Shown piece by piece: positions 18,630 to 27,323 of a stretch of DNA of 64,000 nucleotides. The stretch is from Campylobacter sp. VBCF_01 NA2 (GTDB lineage: Bacteria > Campylobacterota > Campylobacteria > Campylobacterales > Campylobacteraceae): positions 1,178,001-1,242,000 of the forward strand of contig NZ_CP115607.1 of the NCBI RefSeq assembly GCF_027797205.1, given 5' to 3'. Position 1 is the first letter of the stretch, and each line of letters begins with the position of its first letter. The notes under the pieces were generated by a model that saw only the letters and a list, made by a program, of their open reading frames with translations, was not told the origin of the DNA and made no database searches. A program made the translations under genes and the position numbers.

Positions 18630-19145
18630 ATGTCTGTTAAATCTGATTTTAGTGAAAATAGACGAGGCTTTATCGGACTTGCGTTTGGTGCGGTCGCTGC
18701 TGTGGGCGGCGTGTTTGCATTAGGCGGTATGAAAAAAAGCTGGGATCCGCTTCCTAGCGTCAAAGCAGCCGGCGTAACGACTGTGGATTTAAGCCCGATT
18801 AAAGACGGAGAGCTATACAGGACAGAGTGGCGCAAAAAGCCAATATTTATTCTCAAAAAGACAGCCGATATGGGCAAAAACGATGAACGAGATGTCGTCG
18901 TAGGTGGCGCTAGATACACGCTTTGTATCGGTCTATGCACGCATTTGGGCTGTATCCCTAGCTACAAACCAGCTTCTAAACAATTCGTTTGCGCATGCCA
19001 CGGAGGCGTTTTCAACACTGACGGCGTAGCTGTGTTTGGTCCGCCACCACGCGGTATGGATATACCTCCGTTTAAAATCGACGGAACTAAACTTGTCCTT
19101 GGCGAAGAAGGCCCTGAATATCAAGCTCTAATGGGCAAAGCGTAG
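18630..19145 (+). CDS. petA: Ubiquinol-cytochrome c reductase iron-sulfur (Rieske) subunit
   Basis: The product is 171 residues. The N-terminus has a twin-arginine-like anchor (ENRRGFIGLAFGAVAAVGGV), consistent with Tat-dependent membrane insertion of a folded Fe-S domain. The cluster-binding motifs are CTHLGC and CACHGG, followed by the GPPPRG proline loop. It takes electrons from menaquinol at the Qo site and passes them to PetC. AAAGGGTAAAG gives the ribosome site, and petB starts 10 bp downstream. Confidence 0.96.
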   Translation: MSVKSDFSENRRGFIGLAFGAVAAVGGVFALGGMKKSWDPLPSVKAAGVTTVDLSPIKDGELYRTEWRKKPIFILKKTADMGKNDERDVVVGGARYTLCIGLCTHLGCIPSYKPASKQFVCACHGGVFNTDGVAVFGPPPRGMDIPPFKIDGTKLVLGEEGPEYQALMGKA

Positions 19146-19155
19146 GAGGATTGAT

Positions 19156-20415
19156 ATGCATGTAAGAAAATCAACAGGCATCTTGGATTGGTTAGATCAA
19201 AGACTTGCTGTTAATAAATTTATGAAAGTTATGATGACGGAGTATTGGATTCCGAAAAACATCAGCTTTTTATGGGCTATGGGCGTTATTTTGATGACGC
19301 TATTTATCGTGCTTTTCGTAAGCGGTTTAATGCTTGTAATGTATTACAAACCAGACGCTGCTTTGGCCTTTGATAGCGTAAATAAAACTATCATGCAAGA
19401 GGTAGAATATGGCTGGCTATGGCGACATATCCACGCAGTGGCTGCTTCTGTCGTGTTTTTGGTGATTTATATCCACACTTTTGTGGGACTTTACTATCGC
19501 TCATATAAGCAAGGCAGAGAGATGATTTGGGTCAGCGGTATGCTACTTTTCATACTTTTCTCAGCCGAAGCTTTTAGCGGATATATGCTTCCTTGGGGAC
19601 AAATGAGCTACTGGGCGGCTATGGTTATTACAAATTTATTCGGCGGAATTCCAGTCATAGGAGACGCTGTGGTCGAGTGGATCAGAGGCGATTACGCTGT
19701 AAGCGATCCGACTTTGACAAGATTTTTTATGCTTCATGTCTGCTTGCTTCCGATAGTCGTAATCTCTGTCATCGCGCTTCACTTCTACGCACTTCGCGTC
19801 CCTCATGTAAATAACCTAGACGGCGAAGAAATCGATTTTGAGGTAGAGAGCGAAAAATTCCTAAGTGGCGATACAAAAAATGCGAAAGTTATCCCATTTT
19901 GGCCAGGATTTTTATCAAAAGACTTCTTATATCTCTCAATCTTTATGATATTTTTCTTCTATTTGGTTGGCTTTCAATTCAATTTCGCAATGGATCCGAT
20001 AAATTTCGACCCTGCAAACAGCCTCAAAACACCAAACCATATCTACCCAGAGTGGTATTTCTTGTGGCAATATGAAATTTTACGCGGATTTTTCTTCGAT
20101 GTTGGACCATTAAAGGCAGCAGATATCGGACTTATGGCGTTTGCGTTCGCTGGCGTTTCACTAATGATAGTTCCATGGATGGATAGAAGCTCTGTCGTAG
20201 CCCCAGCTCACAGAAACAAAGCATATTTTATCTGGTTTTGGGTATTACTAATCGATATGATACTTTTAAGCCTATTTGGCAAACTCCCAGCAGACGGCGC
20301 AGAGCTTGGCATATCAAATACATATTGGGGCTTTATTTTATCGATACTTTATATCGCATTGATAGTAGTTGTCTTGCCTTTGATAACAATCGCAGAAAGA
20401 AAGAAAAGAGGTTAA
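19156..20415 (+). CDS. petB: Cytochrome b subunit of the bc1 complex
   Basis: The 419-residue protein has about eight to nine membrane helices. The haem ligands lie in two helices: RHIHAVAASVVFLVIYIHTF and HVCLLPIVVISVIALHFYA. The Qo-site motif PEWY is present in IYPEWYFLWQYEI. The C-terminal helices that are a separate subunit in b6f complexes are fused here, as in bc1. It oxidises menaquinol in the inner membrane and contributes to proton motive force. An AGGAGGATTG ribosome site precedes the start; petC begins 1 bp after the stop. Confidence 0.97.
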   Translation: MHVRKSTGILDWLDQRLAVNKFMKVMMTEYWIPKNISFLWAMGVILMTLFIVLFVSGLMLVMYYKPDAALAFDSVNKTIMQEVEYGWLWRHIHAVAASVVFLVIYIHTFVGLYYRSYKQGREMIWVSGMLLFILFSAEAFSGYMLPWGQMSYWAAMVITNLFGGIPVIGDAVVEWIRGDYAVSDPTLTRFFMLHVCLLPIVVISVIALHFYALRVPHVNNLDGEEIDFEVESEKFLSGDTKNAKVIPFWPGFLSKDFLYLSIFMIFFFYLVGFQFNFAMDPINFDPANSLKTPNHIYPEWYFLWQYEILRGFFFDVGPLKAADIGLMAFAFAGVSLMIVPWMDRSSVVAPAHRNKAYFIWFWVLLIDMILLSLFGKLPADGAELGISNTYWGFILSILYIALIVVVLPLITIAERKKRG

Positions 20416-20416
20416 G

Positions 20417-21442
20417 ATGAAAGAGATAAAAACATTAGCAATACTCGTTGTTTTAGTAGCGGTTTTATACTGGATGATTGAGCCTTTTGCTCATACTAGA
20501 CTTAGCCCGCATGTCGATCCTGCTAATTATGACTTTGCAGCCGAGGATATCACTCTTGCTACTACAAATGTCGAAAAGGCGCAAAAAGCCCTAGAAACAG
20601 CCCAAAATTCAGGCGATGAGGGTATGATCGCAAGTGCGACTAGAACGCTTCAAGACGCAAAAAATCAACAAGACAAAGTTACGCTATTTTGGGACGAGAT
20701 TAATAAAATCGACATTATCAAAGGTGACGCCACAAGAGGCGCTGATACCTTTATGAACGCAGGTTGTGTGGCATGCCACGGCGTAAGCAAGCTTGGCATG
20801 GACGCTCCAATGGACGCGACAAGTGCTAGCGAAGCTTATGGCGTAAATCCACCAGATCTTAGCAGCGCAGGATATCTATACTCACCAAAATTCCTAGCCG
20901 CTCTTATCAAAGACCCTGTAATGGCGATGAAGCTAGATCATAAATTTGGCGATGAAAACCCGCACCCAATGCCAGCATTTTACGGACTTGGCGATGATAT
21001 AAACCAAGAAATCGCAGATATCGTAGCATATCTACGCTCAATCGCACCAAGCGCAATGGAAAACGCGCAGGTTTTCGAGGACTCATGCCAAAGATGCCAC
21101 GATGTCAAATATGCTGGTCGCAAAGTAACAAGCGATATGGAGAAAGTCGCAGCCTACATGGGCTCTACTCCGCCAGATTTATCAATGATGATTCGCTCGA
21201 AATTGCCTGATTATTTGCACGAGTTTATCAACGATACACAAAAGAAACTCCCAGGCACATCTATGCCTCGCGTTGGTTTGACACAAGAAGCTGAAAATCA
21301 AGTCGTCGCCTATCTCGAAGAAGTCGGCGATAGCAAAAAAGATGAGCGCGAAAAAACAGCACTTTACATAATGCTATATTTCGCGATTTTATCAGTTTTC
21401 GCTGGACTTTGGAAAAGCAAAGTTTGGTCGAAACTACACTAA
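20417..21442 (+). CDS. petC: Two-haem cytochrome c subunit of the bc1 complex
   Basis: A 341-residue membrane-anchored cytochrome with an N-terminal anchor (about residues 5-22) and a second helix at the C-terminus (about 313-332, TALYIMLYFAILSVFAGLW). Two haem c sites are visible: CVACH near residue 116 and CQRCH near residue 222; Met ligands are probably in the NPHPMPAF and GTSMPRV segments. The di-haem form in place of cytochrome c1 is the rule in Campylobacterota. It passes electrons from the Rieske protein to soluble cytochromes. Residues about 50-90 contain a charged helical segment (TNVEKAQKALETAQ) that is probably coiled. A strong terminator follows. Confidence 0.96.
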   Translation: MKEIKTLAILVVLVAVLYWMIEPFAHTRLSPHVDPANYDFAAEDITLATTNVEKAQKALETAQNSGDEGMIASATRTLQDAKNQQDKVTLFWDEINKIDIIKGDATRGADTFMNAGCVACHGVSKLGMDAPMDATSASEAYGVNPPDLSSAGYLYSPKFLAALIKDPVMAMKLDHKFGDENPHPMPAFYGLGDDINQEIADIVAYLRSIAPSAMENAQVFEDSCQRCHDVKYAGRKVTSDMEKVAAYMGSTPPDLSMMIRSKLPDYLHEFINDTQKKLPGTSMPRVGLTQEAENQVVAYLEEVGDSKKDEREKTALYIMLYFAILSVFAGLWKSKVWSKLH

Positions 21443-21447
21443 AACTA

Positions 21448-21472
21448 AGTAGTCGGTTCGCCGACTACTTTT
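21448..21472 (+). terminator. Terminator after petABC
   Basis: AGTAGTCGG, TTCG, CCGACTACT makes a 9-bp stem closed by a stable TTCG tetraloop and followed by TTTT. It starts six bases after the petC stop. Confidence 0.9.
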
Positions 21473-21639
21473 AAATTTATCCCCTAAATTTCAATAAATT
21501 TTCTCAAATTTAACCTTTAAATTTCACTAAATTTCGATTTTGAATCCGCATAAATTTTGCCCTAAATTTGGCTAAATTTCGGCTATCATTTAGCCTTGTT
21601 TTTGATAAACATTTTTATTATAGTTTAAGTATTTTGCTG

Positions 21640-21645
21640 TATAAT
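21640..21645 (+). promoter_or_regulatory. Predicted -10 box for the iron-uptake operon
   Basis: TATAAT lies 40 bases upstream of the ftr1 ATG. Just upstream, around 21600-21622, TTTGATAAACATTTTTATTATA loosely resembles a Fur box (GATAAT repeats). Iron repression through Fur is known for this locus in C. jejuni but is only suggested here. Confidence 0.5.
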
Positions 21646-21685
21646 CCCAAACTGATTTTGAAACCAATTAGCAAAAAGGCAGGTT

Positions 21686-23692
21686 ATGAAATTTATCCTA
21701 AAATCATCTTTTTTACTGATTTTTCTGTTTTTATCATCGCTTTTTGGCGCAGATTACCAAGTCCATGCCCAGGCAATAAAGGCTAAATTCGAGCAGGCTT
21801 TGAGCGCGTATGATAACGGCGATAGCGCTAGTGCGCGCAAACTAACCCAAGAGGCGTATTTTAGCCATTTTGAAAATTTAGAAGCTGGAATCCGCATAAA
21901 TTTAGGACAGAAAAAATCCTACGCTATGGAAAAGCAGTTTGGAAATATCCGCAAAGCCTTTAAAGCAGGCACTCCAAGAGGCGAAATCGAGGCTATGATA
22001 GCAAAGCTAAATAGCGAAATCACTGAAATTTTGCCAATCATCGAAAGCGGTCATAAACTAGTCGCCCAATATCAAAACGAGGGCGAAGAACAGTCTCAAA
22101 CTAGCGCAAATCAAAGCGAAAATTCTGCCCCAAACACCACGCAAAATTCTAGCGCAAATTCGGGTGCAAATTCGGCAAATCAAACCCCAAATTCCGACCC
22201 AAATTCTCCATGGCTTAGCGTTTATAATGATTTCATCACCGAACTAAATAATGCAAAAACCGCCTTTGATAACAAAGACGAAACCGCGCTAAAATCGGCT
22301 TTAAACAAGGCTAAATTTGACATTTATCGCAACACTAGATTCGAAGAGGTCGTGCGAAAATATGTTTCTAGCAAAAACGACCAAATGATTCAACGAATTA
22401 TCTCAAATTTATTGCGCGATAGCCTAAATACGGGCGAAGCGAAATTTAACCAATCTCTAAAAGATTTAGATGATTTGCTTCTTAGTGCCACGCAAAATTT
22501 GCCTAGCCAAACTTACGCCCTAGCCCCACAAAGCGCGCAAGAGGCTAGCGAAAGCGAAGTGGCGCAAAATGCAGATTTTAGCCAAACCGTAGCAAACATA
22601 AAATCCAAAATGGCGCAGGTTTTGGCTCTGTATGAGGCTGGCAAAACCGATGAGGCAATCGATGAGAGCGGAAATATCTACTTCGACGAATACGAAGAAA
22701 GTGGCATGGAAGCACTCGTGGGAGCCAAAAACTCCCAACTCAAACTTGACACCGAGGCTAGCTTTAATAAAATTTCAGCCCTAATTAGCTCTGGCGCGCC
22801 AAAAGAGCAAATTATCGCAGCGCAAAACGAGCTTTTTGCGCAACTTGAAGAGAGCCTAAATTTGACGCAAAATTCTAGCGCATGGGATCTGTTTTTATAC
22901 TCGCTTATAATTATTTTGCGCGAGGGTATGGAGGCCCTAATCATCGTGGCTGCCGTCATCGCCCTACTTATCAAATCAGGTAACGAGGGCAAATTAAAAA
23001 TCGTTTATAGCGCGCTTGCGGTAGCAATTGCGCTTAGTTTTGCCACAGCGTGGGGCATAAGCGCGATTTTTGGTGCCGCAAAAGCAGGTCAAAGTCGCGA
23101 AATCCTAGAAGGCGCGGTCATGCTAGTAGCCGTGGGATTGCTATTTTATGTCGGGTTTTGGCTTCTATCAAATGCAAATTCGAAAAAATGGAGCGCGTAT
23201 ATCAGTGGAGCGATTTCGCAAAGCCTGAGCGAAAAAGACGGCAAAATGCTATGGTGGATGGTCTTTTTAGCGGTATATCGCGAGGGAGCCGAGACGGTGC
23301 TATTTTATCTAGCGCTCATAATCGACGCTAAAACTCCGAGCGCGCTAGGTATGGTGGGCGCGGGATTTGTCGTAGGCGTAATCGCACTGCTCGTGGTTTA
23401 TATCCTAATCAAAAAATTCTCGCTTCGTATCGCAATCAAGCCGTTTTTTATGATAACTTCGGCTATTATTTTTTATATGTCGATTGTCTTTGTCGGCAAG
23501 GGAATAATGGAGCTAGTCGAGGGCAAGGTATTTACACCAACCATAATCGAGGGCTTGCCTACGATTACATGGCTTGGATTTTACCCTTACAAAGAGAGCC
23601 TAATCCCGCAAGCTGCGCTAATCGTGGCTTTAATAGTTGGAATTTTGATAATCAAACAAAAAAACAAATCTATTTCAAAGGAGAATTTATGA
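21686..23692 (+). CDS. ftr1: FTR1-family iron permease with a large periplasmic domain
   Basis: A 668-residue protein with a signal peptide (1-22). A periplasmic region of about 385 residues follows, built from related helical segments (near 25-125, 170-275 and 297-390). It is interrupted by Asn/Ser/Gln-rich linkers near 130-170. The C-terminal FTR1 membrane domain has about seven helices, with the iron-permeation motifs LREGMEAL near residue 411 and YREGAETV near residue 532. It is the homologue of Cj1658, which works with P19 to take up iron across the inner membrane. p19 starts within its stop codon (ATGA overlap). Confidence 0.94.
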   Translation: MKFILKSSFLLIFLFLSSLFGADYQVHAQAIKAKFEQALSAYDNGDSASARKLTQEAYFSHFENLEAGIRINLGQKKSYAMEKQFGNIRKAFKAGTPRGEIEAMIAKLNSEITEILPIIESGHKLVAQYQNEGEEQSQTSANQSENSAPNTTQNSSANSGANSANQTPNSDPNSPWLSVYNDFITELNNAKTAFDNKDETALKSALNKAKFDIYRNTRFEEVVRKYVSSKNDQMIQRIISNLLRDSLNTGEAKFNQSLKDLDDLLLSATQNLPSQTYALAPQSAQEASESEVAQNADFSQTVANIKSKMAQVLALYEAGKTDEAIDESGNIYFDEYEESGMEALVGAKNSQLKLDTEASFNKISALISSGAPKEQIIAAQNELFAQLEESLNLTQNSSAWDLFLYSLIIILREGMEALIIVAAVIALLIKSGNEGKLKIVYSALAVAIALSFATAWGISAIFGAAKAGQSREILEGAVMLVAVGLLFYVGFWLLSNANSKKWSAYISGAISQSLSEKDGKMLWWMVFLAVYREGAETVLFYLALIIDAKTPSALGMVGAGFVVGVIALLVVYILIKKFSLRIAIKPFFMITSAIIFYMSIVFVGKGIMELVEGKVFTPTIIEGLPTITWLGFYPYKESLIPQAALIVALIVGILIIKQKNKSISKENL

Positions 23693-24210
23693 AAAAATTA
23701 TTTTCATCAGTTTTGGCTTTAAGCCTTGCTTCAAGTATCGCCTTCGCTGGCGAGCAACCTATCGGCGAACCAGTCGAAATGAACGGCATGGAGATCGCCG
23801 CTGTGTATCTACAACCAATCGACATGGAGCCAAAGGGCATTGATCTAGCACCTAGCCTAGCTGATATCCACTTAGAGGCTGATATCCACGCGATCGAGGG
23901 CAACGCAAACGGCTTTGGCGAGGGCGAGTGGATCCCATACCTAAAAATCGGCTACGAGCTAAAAAACCTAGATAACGGCAAAATCCAAAAGGGAAATTTC
24001 ATGCCAATGGTCGCAAGCGACGGCCCACACTATGGCGCAAATGTCAAAATGGAAAATGGCGTGGGAAATTATGAGCTGATTTTCCATATCGAAAACCCAG
24101 GCGCAAACGGCTTTGGTCGCCACGCTGACAAGGCCACAGGCGTGGGCAAATGGTGGGGCGCATTTGATGTGAAATACACATTTGCATACACTGGAACTCC
24201 AAAAGAATAA
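23689..24210 (+). CDS. p19: Periplasmic iron-binding protein P19
   Basis: The 173-residue product has a Sec signal peptide (about 1-21, cut before GEQPIGEP). The start at ATG 23689 has an AAGGAGAA ribosome site; a longer in-frame reading inside ftr1 is a shadow. P19 hallmarks are present: MNGMEIAAVYLQPIDMEP with the metal-ligand Met and Glu, DIHLEADIHAIEGN with the paired metal-binding His, and FHIENPGANGFGRH. In C. jejuni P19 (Cj1659) is a dimer that binds copper and manganese or iron and is needed under iron limitation. It probably delivers iron to the FTR1 permease encoded just upstream. A terminator follows directly. Confidence 0.96.
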   Translation: MKKLFSSVLALSLASSIAFAGEQPIGEPVEMNGMEIAAVYLQPIDMEPKGIDLAPSLADIHLEADIHAIEGNANGFGEGEWIPYLKIGYELKNLDNGKIQKGNFMPMVASDGPHYGANVKMENGVGNYELIFHIENPGANGFGRHADKATGVGKWWGAFDVKYTFAYTGTPKE

Positions 24211-24212
24211 CG

Positions 24213-24240
24213 AAATTTCACCCTTTTTGGGTGAAATTTT
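24213..24240 (+). terminator. Terminator after p19
   Basis: AAATTTCACCC, TTTTT, GGGTGAAATTT is a perfect 11-bp stem, beginning two bases after the p19 stop. It should end or attenuate ftr1-p19 transcription before the rest of the locus. The 486-bp gap 24211-24696 holds this terminator, a G-rich hairpin and single repeat arms, and no gene. Confidence 0.8.
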
Positions 24241-24371
24241 AGAAGTGTTTGAAAAAAGGAAATTTGCAAATTTAGCGTTGTGAGAAATGCGAAGCATTTC
24301 CGTAAAAATAAAACCAGCTAAATTTAGAAAAACTTCGTTTTTCTAAATTTAGCCACTTCTAGCGTTTTACA

Positions 24372-24431
24372 GGGGTGGGGGTTGGTAAGGGGGAGGGTAG
24401 CGTCTCGCAAAAAGCGCGCCCTCCCCCTTAC
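24372..24431 (+). other. G-rich hairpin and possible G-quadruplex
   Basis: Runs of 4, 5, 5 and 3 G (24372-24375, 24377-24381, 24389-24393, 24395-24397) are separated by 1, 7 and 1 bases and satisfy the G-quadruplex pattern. The last part, GTAAGGGGGAGGG (24385-24397), also pairs perfectly over 13 bp with 24419-24431 around a 21-base loop. Such G-rich DNA stands out in this AT-rich gap. Confidence 0.7.
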
Positions 24432-24509
24432 AGAGAATTTCACGGCGCAGATTAAATTCAAAAAATCGTTCAATGCAAAATTTGGGTTGAATTTTGAATT
24501 TAAATTTTT

Positions 24510-24621
24510 CTGGATTGCTTCACTTTCTGCGAAAGCTCGCAATGACAGCAAATTTAGCGCAAGGAATTTTAAATTCGTAGATTGCCACGAATTTCGCTAA
24601 CGCAAAATTCTCGCAATGACA
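24510..24621. repeat. Two single arms of the dispersed inverted-repeat family
   Basis: CTGGATTGCTTCACTTTC to CTCGCAATGACA (24510-24547) and GTAGATTGCCACGAATTTCG to CTCGCAATGACA (24577-24621) match the right arm of the elements at 7550 and 8067. No opposite arm of full length is present, so these are solo or decayed copies. Confidence 0.7.
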
Positions 24622-24696
24622 AATTAGACAAAATTTAAATTTTAAATTTGCATTTTATTTCAAACAGCTCTAAAATTTCACATTTAGGTTGCAGTT

Positions 24697-26079
24697 TTGT
24701 CGATATTTTTTTACCATTTTGTTTTGGCATTTTTGCCACTATTTATCGTCGCCGCGCACTTTGGCAAAAAAAATTTTGCATTTGCCTTTTTTGGAGCGGT
24801 GTTTGGGGGCGCCTGTTTTAGCGCGCTAAATCATAGTCTAATCGCGCAAGAGGGCAAAATTTTCTTTGATATTTTTGCCTTGGTTGCGCTATTTTTACTG
24901 CCATTTTGCGCTAAATTTTGCCTTGCGAAACTGGCTAAATTTTGCATTTTTGCCCTTGGCGTTTGCGCCTGTTTTGAGTATTTTTTAATCAGCGCAAATT
25001 TTAAAATTTTTAGCACCGAACTCCTTGATAGCGGGGCTATTCTAAACCTTTTTATGGTGATTTTAGCTCTTTCGTGCCTAGCTTTATTTTACCTGCTTTA
25101 TAGCGAAATTTTAAAAAATCGTGCGCGCGCAAATTTTGTCGCCCTTACCCTAACCTGCGCCCTCTTATTCATCGCTAAGCTCGGATTTGTGGGGCTAGGG
25201 ATCAGGCAGGGCGGATACTTCGCAAATTACGCCTCGCTCAAATTTATAAATTCGAGCGAATTTCTAAGCATAATCGCCAAAATCATCTACCACAACAACC
25301 AGCATTTAATATTGATTTTGTGTGCAATTGCCCTATTTATGGGGATTTTCTACCTAAATTTAGCCCCCAAAAAACTAGCGCAAGATGAAAATATCATCGC
25401 TTGGCGCATAAACAAAAGCGTAAGGTTTAAAATTTGGCGCACTTTCCTCTGCGCACTCGCACTTTGCGCCCTATTTTGCGCTATTAGCCTATATTATCTG
25501 CTAGTAGCTTCTCGCCCGCCTACGATTGATACACCCACACTCGTAGAACCAGTAAATGGCGAGTTTGTCTTTGACGCGCAGGCTTTGCAAGACGGGCGCC
25601 TTCACAGATACGCCTATATCAGCGATGATGGCCATAAAATCCGCTTTTTTTTGCTAAATAAATTTAACACTCATCTCTCGCCGGTTGCGGTGTTTGACGC
25701 GTGCTCGATTTGCGGAGATATGGGCTATGTCAAAAAGGGCGATGAGCTAATCTGCATAGCGTGCAATGTGCGAATTTTCTTGCCAAGTGTCGGCAAAATG
25801 GGCGGCTGCAACCCAATCCCAATGAAATTTGACTTTGACGGCGAGCGCGTAAAAATCGCGCTTAGCGAAATTTTAAGCGGAGCAAGCTATTTTAGCGAAA
25901 TCGTCGAAAAACAGGTCATAGACCCCGTTTCGCGCGCGAGGATTTCAAATTCATCGAAATTCAGCTATTTGTATTATGGCAGGATTTATTTTTTCGAAAA
26001 TGAAAAAAACGAAGAAATTTTTACTCAAAATCCGCAAAATTTCGTCGATGAAAACGGCACATTAAAGGAGCTTAAATAA
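24697..26079 (+). CDS. DUF2318 Fe-S-type membrane protein of the iron locus
   Basis: The protein has 460 residues from TTG 24697, with a weak AGG site eight bases upstream. About nine hydrophobic segments fill residues 1-265, followed by a globular C-terminal domain. That domain carries the DUF2318 cysteines: DACSICGDMGY, then LICIACNVRIF, then GGCNPIP; CxxC pairs suggest metal or Fe-S binding. It is the counterpart of Cj1660, next to p19 in C. jejuni, where the gene set supports iron uptake. It probably handles electrons or metal on the outer face of the inner membrane (inference). Its stop overlaps the next start (TAATG). Unlike the compact C. jejuni locus, it is separated from p19 by 486 bp. 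Confidence 0.88.
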   Translation: MSIFFYHFVLAFLPLFIVAAHFGKKNFAFAFFGAVFGGACFSALNHSLIAQEGKIFFDIFALVALFLLPFCAKFCLAKLAKFCIFALGVCACFEYFLISANFKIFSTELLDSGAILNLFMVILALSCLALFYLLYSEILKNRARANFVALTLTCALLFIAKLGFVGLGIRQGGYFANYASLKFINSSEFLSIIAKIIYHNNQHLILILCAIALFMGIFYLNLAPKKLAQDENIIAWRINKSVRFKIWRTFLCALALCALFCAISLYYLLVASRPPTIDTPTLVEPVNGEFVFDAQALQDGRLHRYAYISDDGHKIRFFLLNKFNTHLSPVAVFDACSICGDMGYVKKGDELICIACNVRIFLPSVGKMGGCNPIPMKFDFDGERVKIALSEILSGASYFSEIVEKQVIDPVSRARISNSSKFSYLYYGRIYFFENEKNEEIFTQNPQNFVDENGTLKELK

Positions 26080-27323
26080 TGTTTTTTAGAATTTTAAAAG
26101 CTTCGATTTTTGGGGCTAAGGAGTCGAAATTTTTAGCGTTTTTGACGATTTTTTTATCTGTTGGCTTAATCGCTTGCATGCTAAATATCACTCTTAAAAT
26201 CGGCGACAAACTAGCAAGCGAGCTAGGAAGATATGGCGCAAATATCGTGGTTTTGCCCAGATCTGCCAACCTAAATATCGAAATTGCGGGGCGCGATTTT
26301 TCGCCACTTGCAAACGATGATTTTTTGGCCGAAAGCGATTTGGTAAAAATCAAAGAGATTTTTTGGCGCAACAATATCACAAGCTACGCGCCGTTTTTAT
26401 CCGAGCAAATCGATGAATTCGAGGTCGTTGGGACATATTTTGACAAACCCGCAGGCGTGAGTGATGAGCCTGATTTTAGAGTCGGGGTAAGGCACCTTTA
26501 TCCATTTTGGCGCGTTAGTGGCGAGTGGGCAAAGGATGGCGCAGATGATGAAGTCATCGCAGGCGAAAAGCTAGGTTTAAAAATCGGCGATGAGATTGAT
26601 CTAGGCATTTACACTGTGCGCGTGGTGGGGATTTTGCACGATGCGGAGGAATACAGCGGTAAAATCATCGCGAATTTAGCCTTCGTGCAAAAGCTCACTC
26701 ACCGCGAGGGTCAAATCGCCAAAGCAGAAGTATCTGCAATGACAATCCCAGAAGATGATTTATCGGTAAAGGCTAGGCGCAATTTAGACAGCCTAGACGC
26801 CGTAGAGCACGATACTTGGTATTGCTCAGCCTATGTTAGCTCCATAGCATACCAAATCGCCGAGGATTTCCCAAACGCAAGCGCCAAAGCAGTCCTTAGC
26901 GTGAGCGAAGCCCAGAGCGGAATCACCAAAAAAATCCAAGGCCTAATGGGCGTGGTGAGTATCCTCTCGCTCATCATTTCTAGCATTTGCATTGCAAGCT
27001 TGCTTAGCAACGAAACCTTCAAGCGCAAAAAGGAAATCGGGCTTTTAAAGGCGCTTGGGGCAAGCGGTTTGTCTATATATTTGCAATTCATCGCCGAAAC
27101 CCTCGTCGTGTGCCTTTTCGCTTCGATTTTAGGGGCGAGCGCGGGATACTTAGCAAGTCAGATTATCGCTCAGCAAATCTTTGGCTCGTTTTTGGGCTTT
27201 GCTCTGCTAGTTTTGCCACTAAGCATTGCATTTGGGTTTGTAATCTGTCTAATCGGCTCGATTTTGCCACTTCGTAGCGCGCTAAAACTGCCACCAGCGG
27301 AGGTTTTATATGGTAGAAAATAA
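26079..27323 (+). CDS. FtsX-like ABC permease of the iron locus (first)
   Basis: A 414-residue MacB/FtsX-type permease. One membrane helix lies at about 22-40, then a periplasmic domain of about 230 residues, then three helices near 285-305, 335-355 and 375-395. The FtsX-domain motif KRKKEIGLLKALGASG lies in the cytoplasmic loop. It corresponds to Cj1661, and pairs with the next permease (a 14-bp overlap) and the ATPase at 28448. The locus is known to support growth with P19 under iron limitation; the substrate of this ABC module is not established. Confidence 0.9.
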   Translation: MFFRILKASIFGAKESKFLAFLTIFLSVGLIACMLNITLKIGDKLASELGRYGANIVVLPRSANLNIEIAGRDFSPLANDDFLAESDLVKIKEIFWRNNITSYAPFLSEQIDEFEVVGTYFDKPAGVSDEPDFRVGVRHLYPFWRVSGEWAKDGADDEVIAGEKLGLKIGDEIDLGIYTVRVVGILHDAEEYSGKIIANLAFVQKLTHREGQIAKAEVSAMTIPEDDLSVKARRNLDSLDAVEHDTWYCSAYVSSIAYQIAEDFPNASAKAVLSVSEAQSGITKKIQGLMGVVSILSLIISSICIASLLSNETFKRKKEIGLLKALGASGLSIYLQFIAETLVVCLFASILGASAGYLASQIIAQQIFGSFLGFALLVLPLSIAFGFVICLIGSILPLRSALKLPPAEVLYGRK

